64,000 nt of DNA from CBDDHT01 sp965227905. Lineage in GTDB: Bacteria; Pseudomonadota; Alphaproteobacteria; Rhizobiales; Methyloligellaceae. The translations under genes were made by a program, and so were the position numbers. Below are positions 40,451-48,838 of this stretch, in pieces (the stretch's first letter is position 1; the number at the start of each line of letters is the position of its first letter). Location: assembly GCA_965227905.1 (NCBI GenBank), contig OZ245780.1, positions 2,542,001 through 2,606,000 on the forward strand, in the 5' to 3' direction. A model generated the notes under the pieces. It worked only from the letters and a program-made list of their open reading frames with translations. It was not told the origin of the DNA and searched no databases.

Positions 40451-41590
40451 TCAAACGACCTGTTCGCCGTACTTCGAGACCGCATCCTCCGACAAGGTGA
40501 GTCCCAACCCGGGTGTATCGTTCATCGTCAACCATCCGTCTTTCAGCTGCGGCGGATTCTCGAATAGCTCCGCTTGCAGCGGGTCGCGCTCGGGGTTGGT
40601 GAAGGCTTCGACGTAGCCGCCGGCCGGTGTCGATGCGACCAACTGGGCGTGAATGAAACAATCGTGATGCGGCGTCACCTTGACATGGTTGAGCTCGCAA
40701 AGGGCGGCCATCTTCCGCCCCTCGGTGAAACCGCCGAACATGGTCACGTCGAATTGCAGAATCTGGATTGCCTGTTCTTCCAGCATGGAACGGCAGCCAT
40801 AACTGGTCAGCTCGCTTTCACCCGCTGAGAGTGGGATTTGCGTGCGTTGCGACAGCAGCCTGAGCTCTCGCCGGTCGTCGAACCAGCGCACCGGTTCCTC
40901 CAACCAGCTTGGTTTGAGAGGGATTAGGGCTGCGGCAGCCTCGGTCGCCGTCGCCAGGTCCCAGGCGCGGTTGACGTCGACCATCAGGTCTCTGTCGTCG
41001 CCGATGACATCTCTGACGACTTCGAGGCGCTCAATGTCTTTGGCGAGTTCCAGGCCACCAACCTTGGCCTTGAAGCCTCTATGACCTTGCTCCTTGAGTT
41101 CGGTGATCTCGTCACGCAGCTCGGTGAGATCCTTGCCGTCGCGATAATAGGCACAGGTCACATAATAGGGCACCTTGTCACGGTAGCCCCCGAACAGCTG
41201 GTAAAGCGGCAACCCGGCCATCTTGCCGATGATATCCCAGCACGCGACATCGACCGCCGCAGAGATCCGCACGAGCGCCTCGCGGCCCCAGCCCTTTTCA
41301 TGAGCCAGGCGTTTCGATGTCAGCGAGAACAGGTCTTCATAGATCCGTTCGGGTGCCAGTGGATTGGCGCCGATGAGCCGTTCCGTAATGCCACTCTTGA
41401 AGACATTGAGGATCGGCGTCGCATCCGTATAGCTGGTTGCAAGCCCAAAGCCTTCGATGCCGTCATTCGTCCGCACACGCAGCAGGACCTCGTTTGCGGT
41501 AGGGACGGTGAAGTTACTGACCCAATGCGGTCGCTCGTCTTTTGGCCCGCGCAGAATGAGGACGTCGATATCGGTGATTTTTGTTGTCAT
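40451..41590 (-). CDS. mandelate racemase / muconate lactonizing enzyme family protein
   Basis: This 379-residue enolase-superfamily enzyme contains the catalytic lysine pair in RGFKAKVGG (K-x-K), the metal ligands in LMVDVNRAW, SWLEEPVRW and LSAGESELTS, and HHDCFIHAQL with the late histidine region. It is a different branch from the enzyme at 14736, which has KxW instead of KxK. It lies 119 bases downstream of the MetE-like gene on the same strand, so the two could act together, but the substrate is unknown. A GGAAAC ribosome site precedes the ATG. Confidence 0.88.
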   Translation of the reverse strand: MTTKITDIDVLILRGPKDERPHWVSNFTVPTANEVLLRVRTNDGIEGFGLATSYTDATPILNVFKSGITERLIGANPLAPERIYEDLFSLTSKRLAHEKGWGREALVRISAAVDVACWDIIGKMAGLPLYQLFGGYRDKVPYYVTCAYYRDGKDLTELRDEITELKEQGHRGFKAKVGGLELAKDIERLEVVRDVIGDDRDLMVDVNRAWDLATATEAAAALIPLKPSWLEEPVRWFDDRRELRLLSQRTQIPLSAGESELTSYGCRSMLEEQAIQILQFDVTMFGGFTEGRKMAALCELNHVKVTPHHDCFIHAQLVASTPAGGYVEAFTNPERDPLQAELFENPPQLKDGWLTMNDTPGLGLTLSEDAVSKYGEQVV

Positions 41591-41709
41591 GGATTGTTTC
41601 CGCAGAGGTGGTTGGAGTGCGCGAGAGGAGGAGATTACTTACCCGGACCGGGCGACAAGATGCAATGTCTGCCTCTGCAGTCACCGGTAATCTGGCGCAC
41701 CTCTGTTCT

Positions 41710-42747
41710 CTAAATCGATTTCGCTGCCTGGCACATATTGCTCAATTTCTGAAAGACCACATCCCGGTCGAGCATCGCCAGACCGCAGTCGGGACCGGCG
41801 AGCAGGCACTCCTTGTCTATATGCCCAAGCGCATCGCGCAGGCGATCCGTAATCTCCTCAATGGTTTCGACCCGCGTTGCCGCGATCTGGACGACGCCGA
41901 GAATGACGCTTGTCTGTTTGAATGCTTCGAGCAGGCGGAGGTCATTGTAGCGATGCGCGTCTTCGATCGACACGCAATCGATGGCGGCCGCGTCGAGCAT
42001 CTCCGCCAATTCGAAATAGGCCTCGCGCGGCGCCTTGGGAAAATCCTCCAGATCGACGGCCGACGGATAACCGCAGCAGATGTGCACCGTTCGGGTGACC
42101 GCTTCGTCAATGCCTGCGAAGGCACGCTCCAGCATCGTTCCGCCCCACTCCAATGCGGCGGGAGCCTTCCTCGCAAAGACGGGCTCGTCGATCTGGATAT
42201 GTTTGCAGCCGGCTTCTGCCAGGGCCTTGGCTTCATAGTTGAGGGCATCTGCTAGGGCAGCCGCAAGTGCCCGGTCGTCGCGATAGTGCTTGTCGACGAC
42301 GGAATCCATGATCGTCATCGGGCCCGGCAAGGTCATCTTCACCGGTCGGTCGGTCGCGGCCTGCGCGCGCTTCCAATCGTCCGTTAGAAAGTGCTCGCCA
42401 ACGGAGATATCGCCGACGATGGTCGGGAATTTGGCTTCCCAGGCCCCGCCACGCGTGACACGCTTGGTGAGGTTCTCGAAGTCGATGCCGCCCAACTGCA
42501 TGAGATGGTAGTGCACATAGTGGGAGCGCGGCGTTTCACCGTCTGTCGGAATGTCGATTCCGGCGTCCACCTGATGCGTGACCGTCTCGCGCGTGGCGCG
42601 CTCGAGCAGAACGAAATCTTCTTCGGTTCGGGATGCCAGATATTCGGAATGCCGCCGTGTCGGGTCGGGATGCTTCGGGACGAAATTGGGAATCCTCAGA
42701 TAGTCAGGCTTTGGATAGCTGCCGATTGTTGTTGTCGTTATCGACAT
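41710..42747 (-). CDS. short MetE-like (cobalamin-independent methionine synthase C-terminal domain) protein
   Basis: The start is the ATG giving MSITTTTIGSYPKPDYLRIP, the normal beginning of this family; the frame extends 31 codons upstream without similarity. At 345 residues it contains only the catalytic barrel, not the N-terminal half of full-length MetE (about 750 residues). The zinc ligands are preserved: HICCGYP, SIEDAHRY and LLAGPDCGLAM. Such core-MetE proteins transfer methyl groups to thiols from varied donors, or serve in catabolism of methylated compounds. Here it stands before an enolase-superfamily enzyme rather than methionine genes. Confidence 0.83.
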   Translation of the reverse strand: MSITTTTIGSYPKPDYLRIPNFVPKHPDPTRRHSEYLASRTEEDFVLLERATRETVTHQVDAGIDIPTDGETPRSHYVHYHLMQLGGIDFENLTKRVTRGGAWEAKFPTIVGDISVGEHFLTDDWKRAQAATDRPVKMTLPGPMTIMDSVVDKHYRDDRALAAALADALNYEAKALAEAGCKHIQIDEPVFARKAPAALEWGGTMLERAFAGIDEAVTRTVHICCGYPSAVDLEDFPKAPREAYFELAEMLDAAAIDCVSIEDAHRYNDLRLLEAFKQTSVILGVVQIAATRVETIEEITDRLRDALGHIDKECLLAGPDCGLAMLDRDVVFQKLSNMCQAAKSI

Positions 42748-43229
42748 TCTCGATCGGTCCTTCTGTTGGGCGTCTAGGTGTTCTTTCCGGCAATGGCGCA
42801 CGCTCGTGCGGTTTGGCTGCACAACGAGCAGTCTGTTCAAACCAGCAGAATCGAACCAACGACGTCAACCAAACTGTCGGCGCGCACCTCTGAAAGGCCT
42901 CTTCAGAGTGTGAGTGGTCGATCTCGAGACAAGACGCTTTCGACGGATGGCTTTCGTGATCGGTTGGCCTGTACGTTTAAAGCTGTGAAACAGCTGCCCG
43001 TGTGCTTTATCGCGAAAACCACCGTTCAGTTTCTTTAAGATCATTGATTCTGGGAGATTGAGTTGAGGTAACCCAAAACGATAATCCTCGCATCAACGGG
43101 AGCTTCTAACCAAGGTCTTTGGAAATTCGAGGTGTCCGGGTAATTTGGCTAGGCTCAACAAGATCGACTGATTGGCTTTGTGGCGCCCTGTGTTCCGCAT
43201 TCGCTCGCGAGCGAAATGGAGATTTGGCA
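42748..43229. other. intergenic region between divergent genes
   Basis: No gene or RNA was recognised. The AAGGACCG ribosome site of the MetE-like gene and the GGAG site of the ADP-ribosylglycohydrolase lie at its two ends; both promoters must be inside. Confidence 0.45.
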
Positions 43230-44072
43230 GTGCTACTCGAAATCGCAATTGGCGACGCATATGGCGCTGGCTTTGAGTTTGTAAGCCGACGACAGATCTC
43301 GGATCACAACGACCTCTCTCGCTATTACCGTCATCCCCATCTCCCCATTGGCTCCGGATACTACACAGACGATACGCAGATGAGCCTTGCGGTTGCCGAG
43401 GCGCTTCTGGATGAACGCGCATGGTCTCGAGATCTCTTGGCAGAGTATTTTGTGCGCGCGTTCAAGCGGGATCCTCGCGAAGGCTATGCGACGTCATTCT
43501 TCCAATTCTTATGTGATGTTACTGACCACAAGCACTTTTTGCGCGACATCAGACCGGAGAGTGACAAGAGCGGTGCGGCCATGCGCGCGTGCCCTTTGGG
43601 CGTGCTGCCAACGATTGCCCAGGTCGTAGAGTATTCTCATGTACAGGCTGCTATCACCCACAATACGCCCGGCGGCATTGACGCGGCGACAGCGGTCGCT
43701 CTTGCCAGTCATTACTTCGTCCATCGCCTTGGACCTAAGTCGAGATTGGGCATTTTCCTGGAAGACCATGTCGATGGAGACTGGACGACACCTTGGTCCG
43801 GAGAAGTCGGAGTCAACGGCTTGATGTGCGTGCGGGCGGCTGTGACAGCGGTCGCCAATCACGGCCGAATGAGCGAACTGCTCAAAGAATGTGTCGATTT
43901 CGGAGGAGATGTCGACACCGTCGCGGCGATTGCTCTGGGCATTGCCTCAGTTTGCGAAGAGATCTCTTCCGATTTGCCGCGGTGTCTCGTCAACGGACTT
44001 GAGAACCAAGACTTTGGCCACGACTATATCATTGCACTTGATCGTCGTTTGAGTGGAACAATAGCGCGCTGA
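43230..44072 (+). CDS. ADP-ribosylglycohydrolase family protein
   Basis: The start is a GTG with GGAG 9 bases before it, giving VLLEIAIGDAYGAGFEFVSR, the family's usual first motif. The 280-residue all-helical protein keeps the metal ligands in YYTDDTQMSLA and GGDVDTVAAIALG. The family removes ADP-ribose from arginine or other acceptors (DraG, ARH1/3) or acts on related substrates. There is no ADP-ribosyltransferase nearby and no nitrogenase genes, so its target is unknown. Confidence 0.85.
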   Translation: MLLEIAIGDAYGAGFEFVSRRQISDHNDLSRYYRHPHLPIGSGYYTDDTQMSLAVAEALLDERAWSRDLLAEYFVRAFKRDPREGYATSFFQFLCDVTDHKHFLRDIRPESDKSGAAMRACPLGVLPTIAQVVEYSHVQAAITHNTPGGIDAATAVALASHYFVHRLGPKSRLGIFLEDHVDGDWTTPWSGEVGVNGLMCVRAAVTAVANHGRMSELLKECVDFGGDVDTVAAIALGIASVCEEISSDLPRCLVNGLENQDFGHDYIIALDRRLSGTIAR

Positions 44073-44156
44073 TCGTCTGAACTAGCTGTGTTTCACGCGA
44101 CAGATAGCTATGGTCGACGACGATCCTGCCGTTTCGGTAGAAGCGAAGCGAAAATG

Positions 44157-44858
44157 CTAACCGAACTGCCGCTCCAAAAACGCCAGGGTCTTAGACCATG
44201 CATCATCCGCGGCTTCCGGGACGTGCCGCTCGGGACTGATGAAATTCTGAAATGCATGGCCTGCATTCGCATAGCGATGGAACTCGGCCGGAACACCATG
44301 ACGTCCGAGTTCTGCCTCGATCTTGTCCACATCGGCAGGTGAGGGCTCCGAATCCAGATCGCCGAAAAAGCCGAGGACCGGTCCCTTGAGCGAGGGGATA
44401 CGTTCGAACGGCGTCGGACCGTCGTCGCCCCAGGAGATCATTGTGCGGCCGCCATAGTAGATGATGGCCGCGCGGAACCTTTCGATGGTTCCCGCACCGA
44501 GTAGGGCGAGGCGACCGCCCATGCAGTGGCCGAGGATTGCCGTCTTGTCGGGCGCTGTTGCTGTCGTGGTATCGAGATGGGTTAGCGTCGCCTGGATGTC
44601 ATCGATGATTGTCTTGTCACGAAGGCTGGCGCGTCGTTCGTTCTTTTTCTCAATCCAGTCGTGATGGTGAAAGAGGTCGGGTGCGGCGGCCACATAGCCG
44701 GCGTCCGCAAGTCTGTCGACCCGGTCTTCTGTGAATTCATCGAGGCCGCCAATATGGCACATGACGATGACGGTGGGGTGGGGCCCGTCGCCTGCAGGTT
44801 CACCGACAAGAACGCGCATCTTACTGCCGTTGACCTCGATTGTGTCTGTTCGTGCCAT
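44157..44858 (-). CDS. dienelactone hydrolase family protein
   Basis: This 233-residue alpha/beta hydrolase has a cysteine nucleophile in ILGHCMGGRLALL (GHCMG), an aspartate in GFFGDLDSEPS and a histidine in YANAGHAFQNF. Members hydrolyse dienelactone in aromatic degradation, but many act on other esters. The start has a GAGGAAC ribosome site. The family resemblance is strong; the substrate is open and no aromatic pathway genes adjoin it. Confidence 0.9.
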   Translation of the reverse strand: MARTDTIEVNGSKMRVLVGEPAGDGPHPTVIVMCHIGGLDEFTEDRVDRLADAGYVAAAPDLFHHHDWIEKKNERRASLRDKTIIDDIQATLTHLDTTTATAPDKTAILGHCMGGRLALLGAGTIERFRAAIIYYGGRTMISWGDDGPTPFERIPSLKGPVLGFFGDLDSEPSPADVDKIEAELGRHGVPAEFHRYANAGHAFQNFISPERHVPEAADDAWSKTLAFLERQFG

Positions 44859-44910
44859 GGCTGGGTTCCTCTATAGCGTACGATTCTGAAGCACATGCTC
44901 GTGTGTCGAT

Positions 44911-45519
44911 TCAATCATGTGGTTCGTTGGGATAGCCGATGCAGATGTGGAGAACAGTTGAAAGGGGTTTTTGCAGACCGAGGGCATCGGCAGTGGCCTC
45001 GTCCCGGAACCCCGCCACGAGAACAGAGCCAAGTCCGTCGGCGACGGCTTGGAGCATCGTGTTTTGCGCAGCGGCTCCGGCTTCGATGAAAACGTAGCGT
45101 GGACCGCGCGTCCCATAGGGTTCCTGATCGGCGAAATGCTGTGAGGTCGTGACCATGTCAGCGCAGATCGTGATGATCAATCCTGCATCGGTTATCCAGG
45201 TCTGATCGTCGACCGCAGCAGCCTTTAGCGCTGGCCTGATGTCCCGGTCATGAATGGACCGAAGTGTGGCTGCCTTGGGGTCGACGGAATAGAGACCTTT
45301 GGCGAGACCCTCGACCTCACCGGCAATGATCATCAAACGCAAAGGGTGCAAAGCATGGGCCGACGGTGCGGAGCGGTTTCCTGAGTTGTCCGTGATCCCC
45401 TGTGTCGCCCAGATCAGTCTTTCGAGCGCGTCTTTCGGCACAGGTTGTTTTTTGAATGCGCGAACGGATCTACGTCCTGTCAGTGCGTCTGTGAGCCGCA
45501 TTTCAATCCCTTCGTTCAT
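44911..45519 (-). CDS. nitroreductase family protein (SagB/ThcOx-like branch)
   Basis: The start is chosen at the ATG overlapping the glycosyltransferase stop (ATGA), giving a 202-residue protein. Family marks are RRSVRAFKKQPVPKDALERL, ATQGITDNSGNRSAPSAHAL (FMN phosphate contacts) and GAAAQNTMLQAVADGLGSV. SagB-like proteins use FMN and often process peptides, others reduce nitro or quinone compounds. No cyclodehydratase is nearby, so a general reductase is more likely. Translation is coupled to the preceding glycosyltransferase. Confidence 0.85.
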   Translation of the reverse strand: MNEGIEMRLTDALTGRRSVRAFKKQPVPKDALERLIWATQGITDNSGNRSAPSAHALHPLRLMIIAGEVEGLAKGLYSVDPKAATLRSIHDRDIRPALKAAAVDDQTWITDAGLIITICADMVTTSQHFADQEPYGTRGPRYVFIEAGAAAQNTMLQAVADGLGSVLVAGFRDEATADALGLQKPLSTVLHICIGYPNEPHD

Positions 45520-46613
45520 GATCGGGCGATGATTTGGTCCCACTCTTTAAGGACCTGTTCAAGAGTGAAGGGAGTCATGCGGTTTCGGCCGGCCTCTCCC
45601 AGCCTTCGGCGTTCGTCTGGTTGCCGCGCCAGTTGCAGCATGGCATCGGCCAGTGCTTCGACATCCTCGGCAGGGACGACGCGACCGGTCTGTTGATCTG
45701 CAACCACCTCAAGCGGCCCTGGCGTGGCGTCACTGACGATAGCCGGGAGGCCGCAGGACATGGCTTCCATCAGGGTGTTCGGAAAGCCCTCCCATCGCGA
45801 TGGCAGAACGAAGATGCTGGATTGGCGATAGAATGGAAACGGGTCGGCGACGCGTCCGGGGAATTCGACTTTGGCGGCGACGCCCTGTTCGGCGGCGAGT
45901 GCTTCCAGCGCTTCGCGGGCGCCCCCTTCACCGAGTATGACGAGGCGCCAGTCAGGGCACTGTTCATGGATATCTGCGAACGCGCGGATCAGCAGATCCT
46001 GAGCCTTCTGCTCGTGGAGACTGCCGACATTGAGGAACGTCGGCGCGCGCTCGGCTCTGTCGGCTGCTATCGGGTCTGGCTGGGGGCGCAGGGGATTTGG
46101 AAGATAGGCGAGTTTCCCAGGTGGGACGAAGGCTCTCAGAGTCTCGATTGCACCGTGGCTGTTTGCAGTCACAAGATCTGCGCGCTTGTAGAGATTTCGT
46201 CTCAAGCCATCCCAGGCGCGGCCATAGGATTGGCGGGCCGGGTCATTGCGCTCCGAAATGACGATCCGATAATCGAGTCTTCGGCTCGCAGCAACGAGAA
46301 GCACATTCATCGGAGCGATGAAGGAGATTGCCGTGTGTCCGCCAAACTGTTTCAGCGCGCCTCGGATTGCCTTCACACGGGCAAAATTGTTGCGAAGTTT
46401 TTCGGCGAGCGAACCAGAGTCGGCAATGCCGCCAAGGACCATGCGCTCAATGCGATTGTCGAGCGCGAAGAAGTCGTCGGATTCATCGGTGAAGGTTGCG
46501 ACGCCAATCCGGCGGCCGGTCACTGCCCAATGGTTCGCGATCTGGCTGAGGACCTGCTGCGCTCCGCCGCTGCCGAGATCGGCAATGAGAAAGAGGATGC
46601 CGTCGCCGCTCAT
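45516..46613 (-). CDS. family 4 glycosyltransferase
   Basis: The start is at MSGDGILFLIADLGSGGAQQ; the open frame begins 16 codons earlier. The 365-residue GT-B enzyme has the N-terminal LGSGGAQQVL loop, LNVGSLHEQKAQDLLIRAFAD and the donor site PSRWEGFPNTLMEAMSCGLP with the E-x7-E pattern. It probably adds a sugar to a polysaccharide or lipid-linked acceptor. It lies near, but not in one operon with, the nucleotide-sugar genes at 47.8-50.1 kb. Confidence 0.9.
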   Translation of the reverse strand: MSGDGILFLIADLGSGGAQQVLSQIANHWAVTGRRIGVATFTDESDDFFALDNRIERMVLGGIADSGSLAEKLRNNFARVKAIRGALKQFGGHTAISFIAPMNVLLVAASRRLDYRIVISERNDPARQSYGRAWDGLRRNLYKRADLVTANSHGAIETLRAFVPPGKLAYLPNPLRPQPDPIAADRAERAPTFLNVGSLHEQKAQDLLIRAFADIHEQCPDWRLVILGEGGAREALEALAAEQGVAAKVEFPGRVADPFPFYRQSSIFVLPSRWEGFPNTLMEAMSCGLPAIVSDATPGPLEVVADQQTGRVVPAEDVEALADAMLQLARQPDERRRLGEAGRNRMTPFTLEQVLKEWDQIIARS

Positions 46614-46956
46614 TGTGAAGCGTCGTGTCGCATTAGCTGCTGCGGGCTTGCACCAATGCAAGTGAGTGTCGTGTTCCGAGGCAGCATGTGGTTCCGGTTT
46701 TCAAGGCTTTGGAGGGCAGAGGCTTTGGAACACTAGCATGAATCGCTGTGCAGGCGATCCTAAGGAAGGTGATGGGGCGTTGCCGAGAGAGCCGAGCAGT
46801 ACCTCGTCTCCTCAATCGTTTTTGCCGTGCTCCGACGCGGCAATCCATGCGATATTTCGGGCTGAAGCACCACGGCATGGATTCCCGTGTCAAGCACGGG
46901 AATGACGACGGAGGGGTAGTGGGGTCCCGCGACGACGCGGCACGCTGGCTGTCGCA
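46614..46956. other. intergenic region with a perfect short hairpin
   Basis: It contains a perfect stem, TTCCCGTG against CACGGGAA around a 5-base loop (46882-46902), within CATGGATTCCCGTG...GGAATGACGACGG, a common alphaproteobacterial intergenic palindrome. No gene is seen. Confidence 0.45.
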
Positions 46957-47574
46957 TTACGATCCCGGGCTGCGATAGATCTGTTCCGGCTTTAGTTTGT
47001 AGCTCCACGGCAGGCCGCTGTTTTTCCAGCCATTGACCTTGCGCTTGCCGTCCTTGTCCTTGTCTCCCTCGAAGCCGTCGACCATGGAATAGACATTCTC
47101 ATAGCCGAGTTTGGCCAATGCATTGACGGCGCGAGCCGACCGACCGCCCGAACGGCACATCAGAATCAGGATCGTATCCTGTCCCAGGTTCTTCTCGTCC
47201 AGCAACGCTTTGACCGCACCGGCAAATTCACGATTCGGGACCAGCTTGTAGGCGTTCTTCTTGGGATTGAAATTGTAGGGGCCGAGTTCTGTAAAAGGGA
47301 TATTGCGCACGGCGGCGTCCGGTATGCCGACAAACATGACCTCCGCCCGGGTGCGCACGTCGATAAGCAGAATATCCGGATGCGTTTTTAGCGCAGCAGC
47401 GGCCTCCTTGGCCGTCACATAAAGACCAAGGGTCGTCTGCTTTTTGACCGACAACTCGATCGTATCGATCTTGGAGCGAAGCGGATATTCCTCGCTGGTC
47501 GAGGGGGAGGGCGCTGTTGCCAGAACCGCCAAGGCCATCATGACCGGCAGCGCCAGGCGATGTGCGCGTTTCAT
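46957..47574 (-). CDS. exported rhodanese-domain protein
   Basis: This 205-residue protein has a signal peptide (LALPVMMALAVLATAPSPS) and a single rhodanese domain: ILLIDVRTRAEVMFVGIPDA near the middle and the active-site loop LILMCRSGGRSARAV with the catalytic cysteine. It therefore works in the periplasm. An insertion (LGPYNFNPKKNAYKLVPNR) enlarges the domain compared with GlpE-like proteins. Rhodaneses move sulphur to thiol acceptors. The ribosome site AAAGGAGA before the ATG is strong. No other sulphur genes adjoin it. Confidence 0.88.
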   Translation of the reverse strand: MKRAHRLALPVMMALAVLATAPSPSTSEEYPLRSKIDTIELSVKKQTTLGLYVTAKEAAAALKTHPDILLIDVRTRAEVMFVGIPDAAVRNIPFTELGPYNFNPKKNAYKLVPNREFAGAVKALLDEKNLGQDTILILMCRSGGRSARAVNALAKLGYENVYSMVDGFEGDKDKDGKRKVNGWKNSGLPWSYKLKPEQIYRSPGS

Positions 47575-47718
47575 GTCTGTCTCCTTTGAAACGAGTGACT
47601 CTCGTACAAAGGAACGCCATGTGCCCGCGATACGCCTTGACCAATATCAATAGATATTAATGTTTCTATGCATTTATATGTGATCCCGTCGCTCGCGGCC
47701 CGAACGTGCATCTTTGCA

Positions 47719-47796
47719 CCCCGGACCTGATCCGGCATCCAGGCTGGATAGCTGAGGATTTTCTGTGCTGCCCTGGGCCCCGGATCAGGTCCGGGG
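47719..47796. repeat. palindromic repeat with perfect 17-base arms
   Basis: CCCCGGACCTGATCCGG (47719-47735) and its perfect complement at 47780-47796 enclose 44 bases. It is of the same family as the repeat at 52071 and of a type very common in alphaproteobacterial intergenic DNA. It could terminate transcription of the epimerase gene. Confidence 0.7.
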
Positions 47797-47813
47797 CGTC
47801 CAGTCGTTGATTG

Positions 47814-48821
47814 TCAGCTCTCGTAGTAGTCGCGGTACCAATCGATGAAACGATTGATACCGTCCTCGATTTTGGTCTGCGGCTGATATCCGAGATCTTC
47901 CACAAGGGCGTCGACATTGGCGTAGGTTTTCGGTACGTCGCCCGGCTGCAGCGGCAGGAGGTTCCTTATGGCTTCGCGTCCGAGTGCCTTCTCAATGCAT
48001 TCGATGAAATGGTTCAGCGTCACGACATTGTTGTTGCCGATATTATAGAGCCGATAGGGGGCCGCTGAGGTCCCCGGGTCCGGCGCATCGCTATCCCAAT
48101 TCTCATTGGGCGTGGCGACACGATCGAGGACGCGGATCACGCCTTCGACGATGTCGTCGATAAAGGTGAAATCACGCGCATGGTTGCCATGATTGAAGAC
48201 GTCGATCGGCTCACCGGCAAGGATCTTCTTGGTGAACAGGAAGAGTGCCATATCCGGCCGGCCCCAGGGGCCGTAGACAGTGAAAAAGCGCAGTCCCGTT
48301 GTCGGGAGTTGATAGAGGTGAGCGTAGGTGTGCGCCATCAACTCGTTCGATTTCTTGGTGGCGGCATAGAGGCTGAGCGGGTGATCCACATTGTGGTGGA
48401 TCGAAAAGGGCATTGCCGTGCTGGCGCCATAGACCGAACTCGACGAGGCATAGACGAGATGCTCGACGTCGTGGTGCCGGCATCCCTCCAGTATGTGCAG
48501 GAACCCGGTGACGTTTCCGCTGACATAGGTGTGCGGATTTTCGATCGAATGGCGCACCCCGGCCTGGGCCGCGAGATTGATCACACGGTCTGGTTTCTCC
48601 TGAGCGAAGAGCTCCTCGACGCCCTCCCGGTCTTCCAGCTCAAGGCGCACGAAGCGGAAGCCGTTTCGCCCCTCGAGCTGCGCCAGCCGCGCTTTCTTCA
48701 GGTTCACATCGTAATAGCTGTTGAGACTGTCGAGGCCGACGACCTGGTCGCCGCGGTCGAGAAGTCGTTTCGCAGTGTGGAAGCCGATGAAGCCAGCGGC
48801 TCCGGTAACCAGAACTTTCAT
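47814..48821 (-). CDS. NAD-dependent epimerase, probable UDP-glucuronate 4-epimerase
   Basis: The start is the ATG giving MKVLVTGAAGFIGFHTAKRLL; a TTG seven codons earlier touches the previous gene. The 335-residue short-chain dehydrogenase has TGAAGFIG (NAD), the catalytic serine region VYASSSSVYGAST and YAATKKSNELM (YxxxK). YDVNLKKARL, TVYGPWGRPDMALFLFTK and FNHGNHARDFTFIDDIVEG are typical of UDP-glucuronate epimerases that make UDP-galacturonate for capsule or LPS. It is 17 bases after the nucleotide-sugar dehydrogenase gene. Confidence 0.88.
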   Translation of the reverse strand: MKVLVTGAAGFIGFHTAKRLLDRGDQVVGLDSLNSYYDVNLKKARLAQLEGRNGFRFVRLELEDREGVEELFAQEKPDRVINLAAQAGVRHSIENPHTYVSGNVTGFLHILEGCRHHDVEHLVYASSSSVYGASTAMPFSIHHNVDHPLSLYAATKKSNELMAHTYAHLYQLPTTGLRFFTVYGPWGRPDMALFLFTKKILAGEPIDVFNHGNHARDFTFIDDIVEGVIRVLDRVATPNENWDSDAPDPGTSAAPYRLYNIGNNNVVTLNHFIECIEKALGREAIRNLLPLQPGDVPKTYANVDALVEDLGYQPQTKIEDGINRFIDWYRDYYES

Positions 48822-48838
48822 AGCTCTGCTGTCGTCCC

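Noticed and set aside
45534..46736. 400-codon open frame on the plus strand
   Set aside because: It lies opposite the glycosyltransferase gene, which has clear GT4 motifs; the opposite frame shows none.
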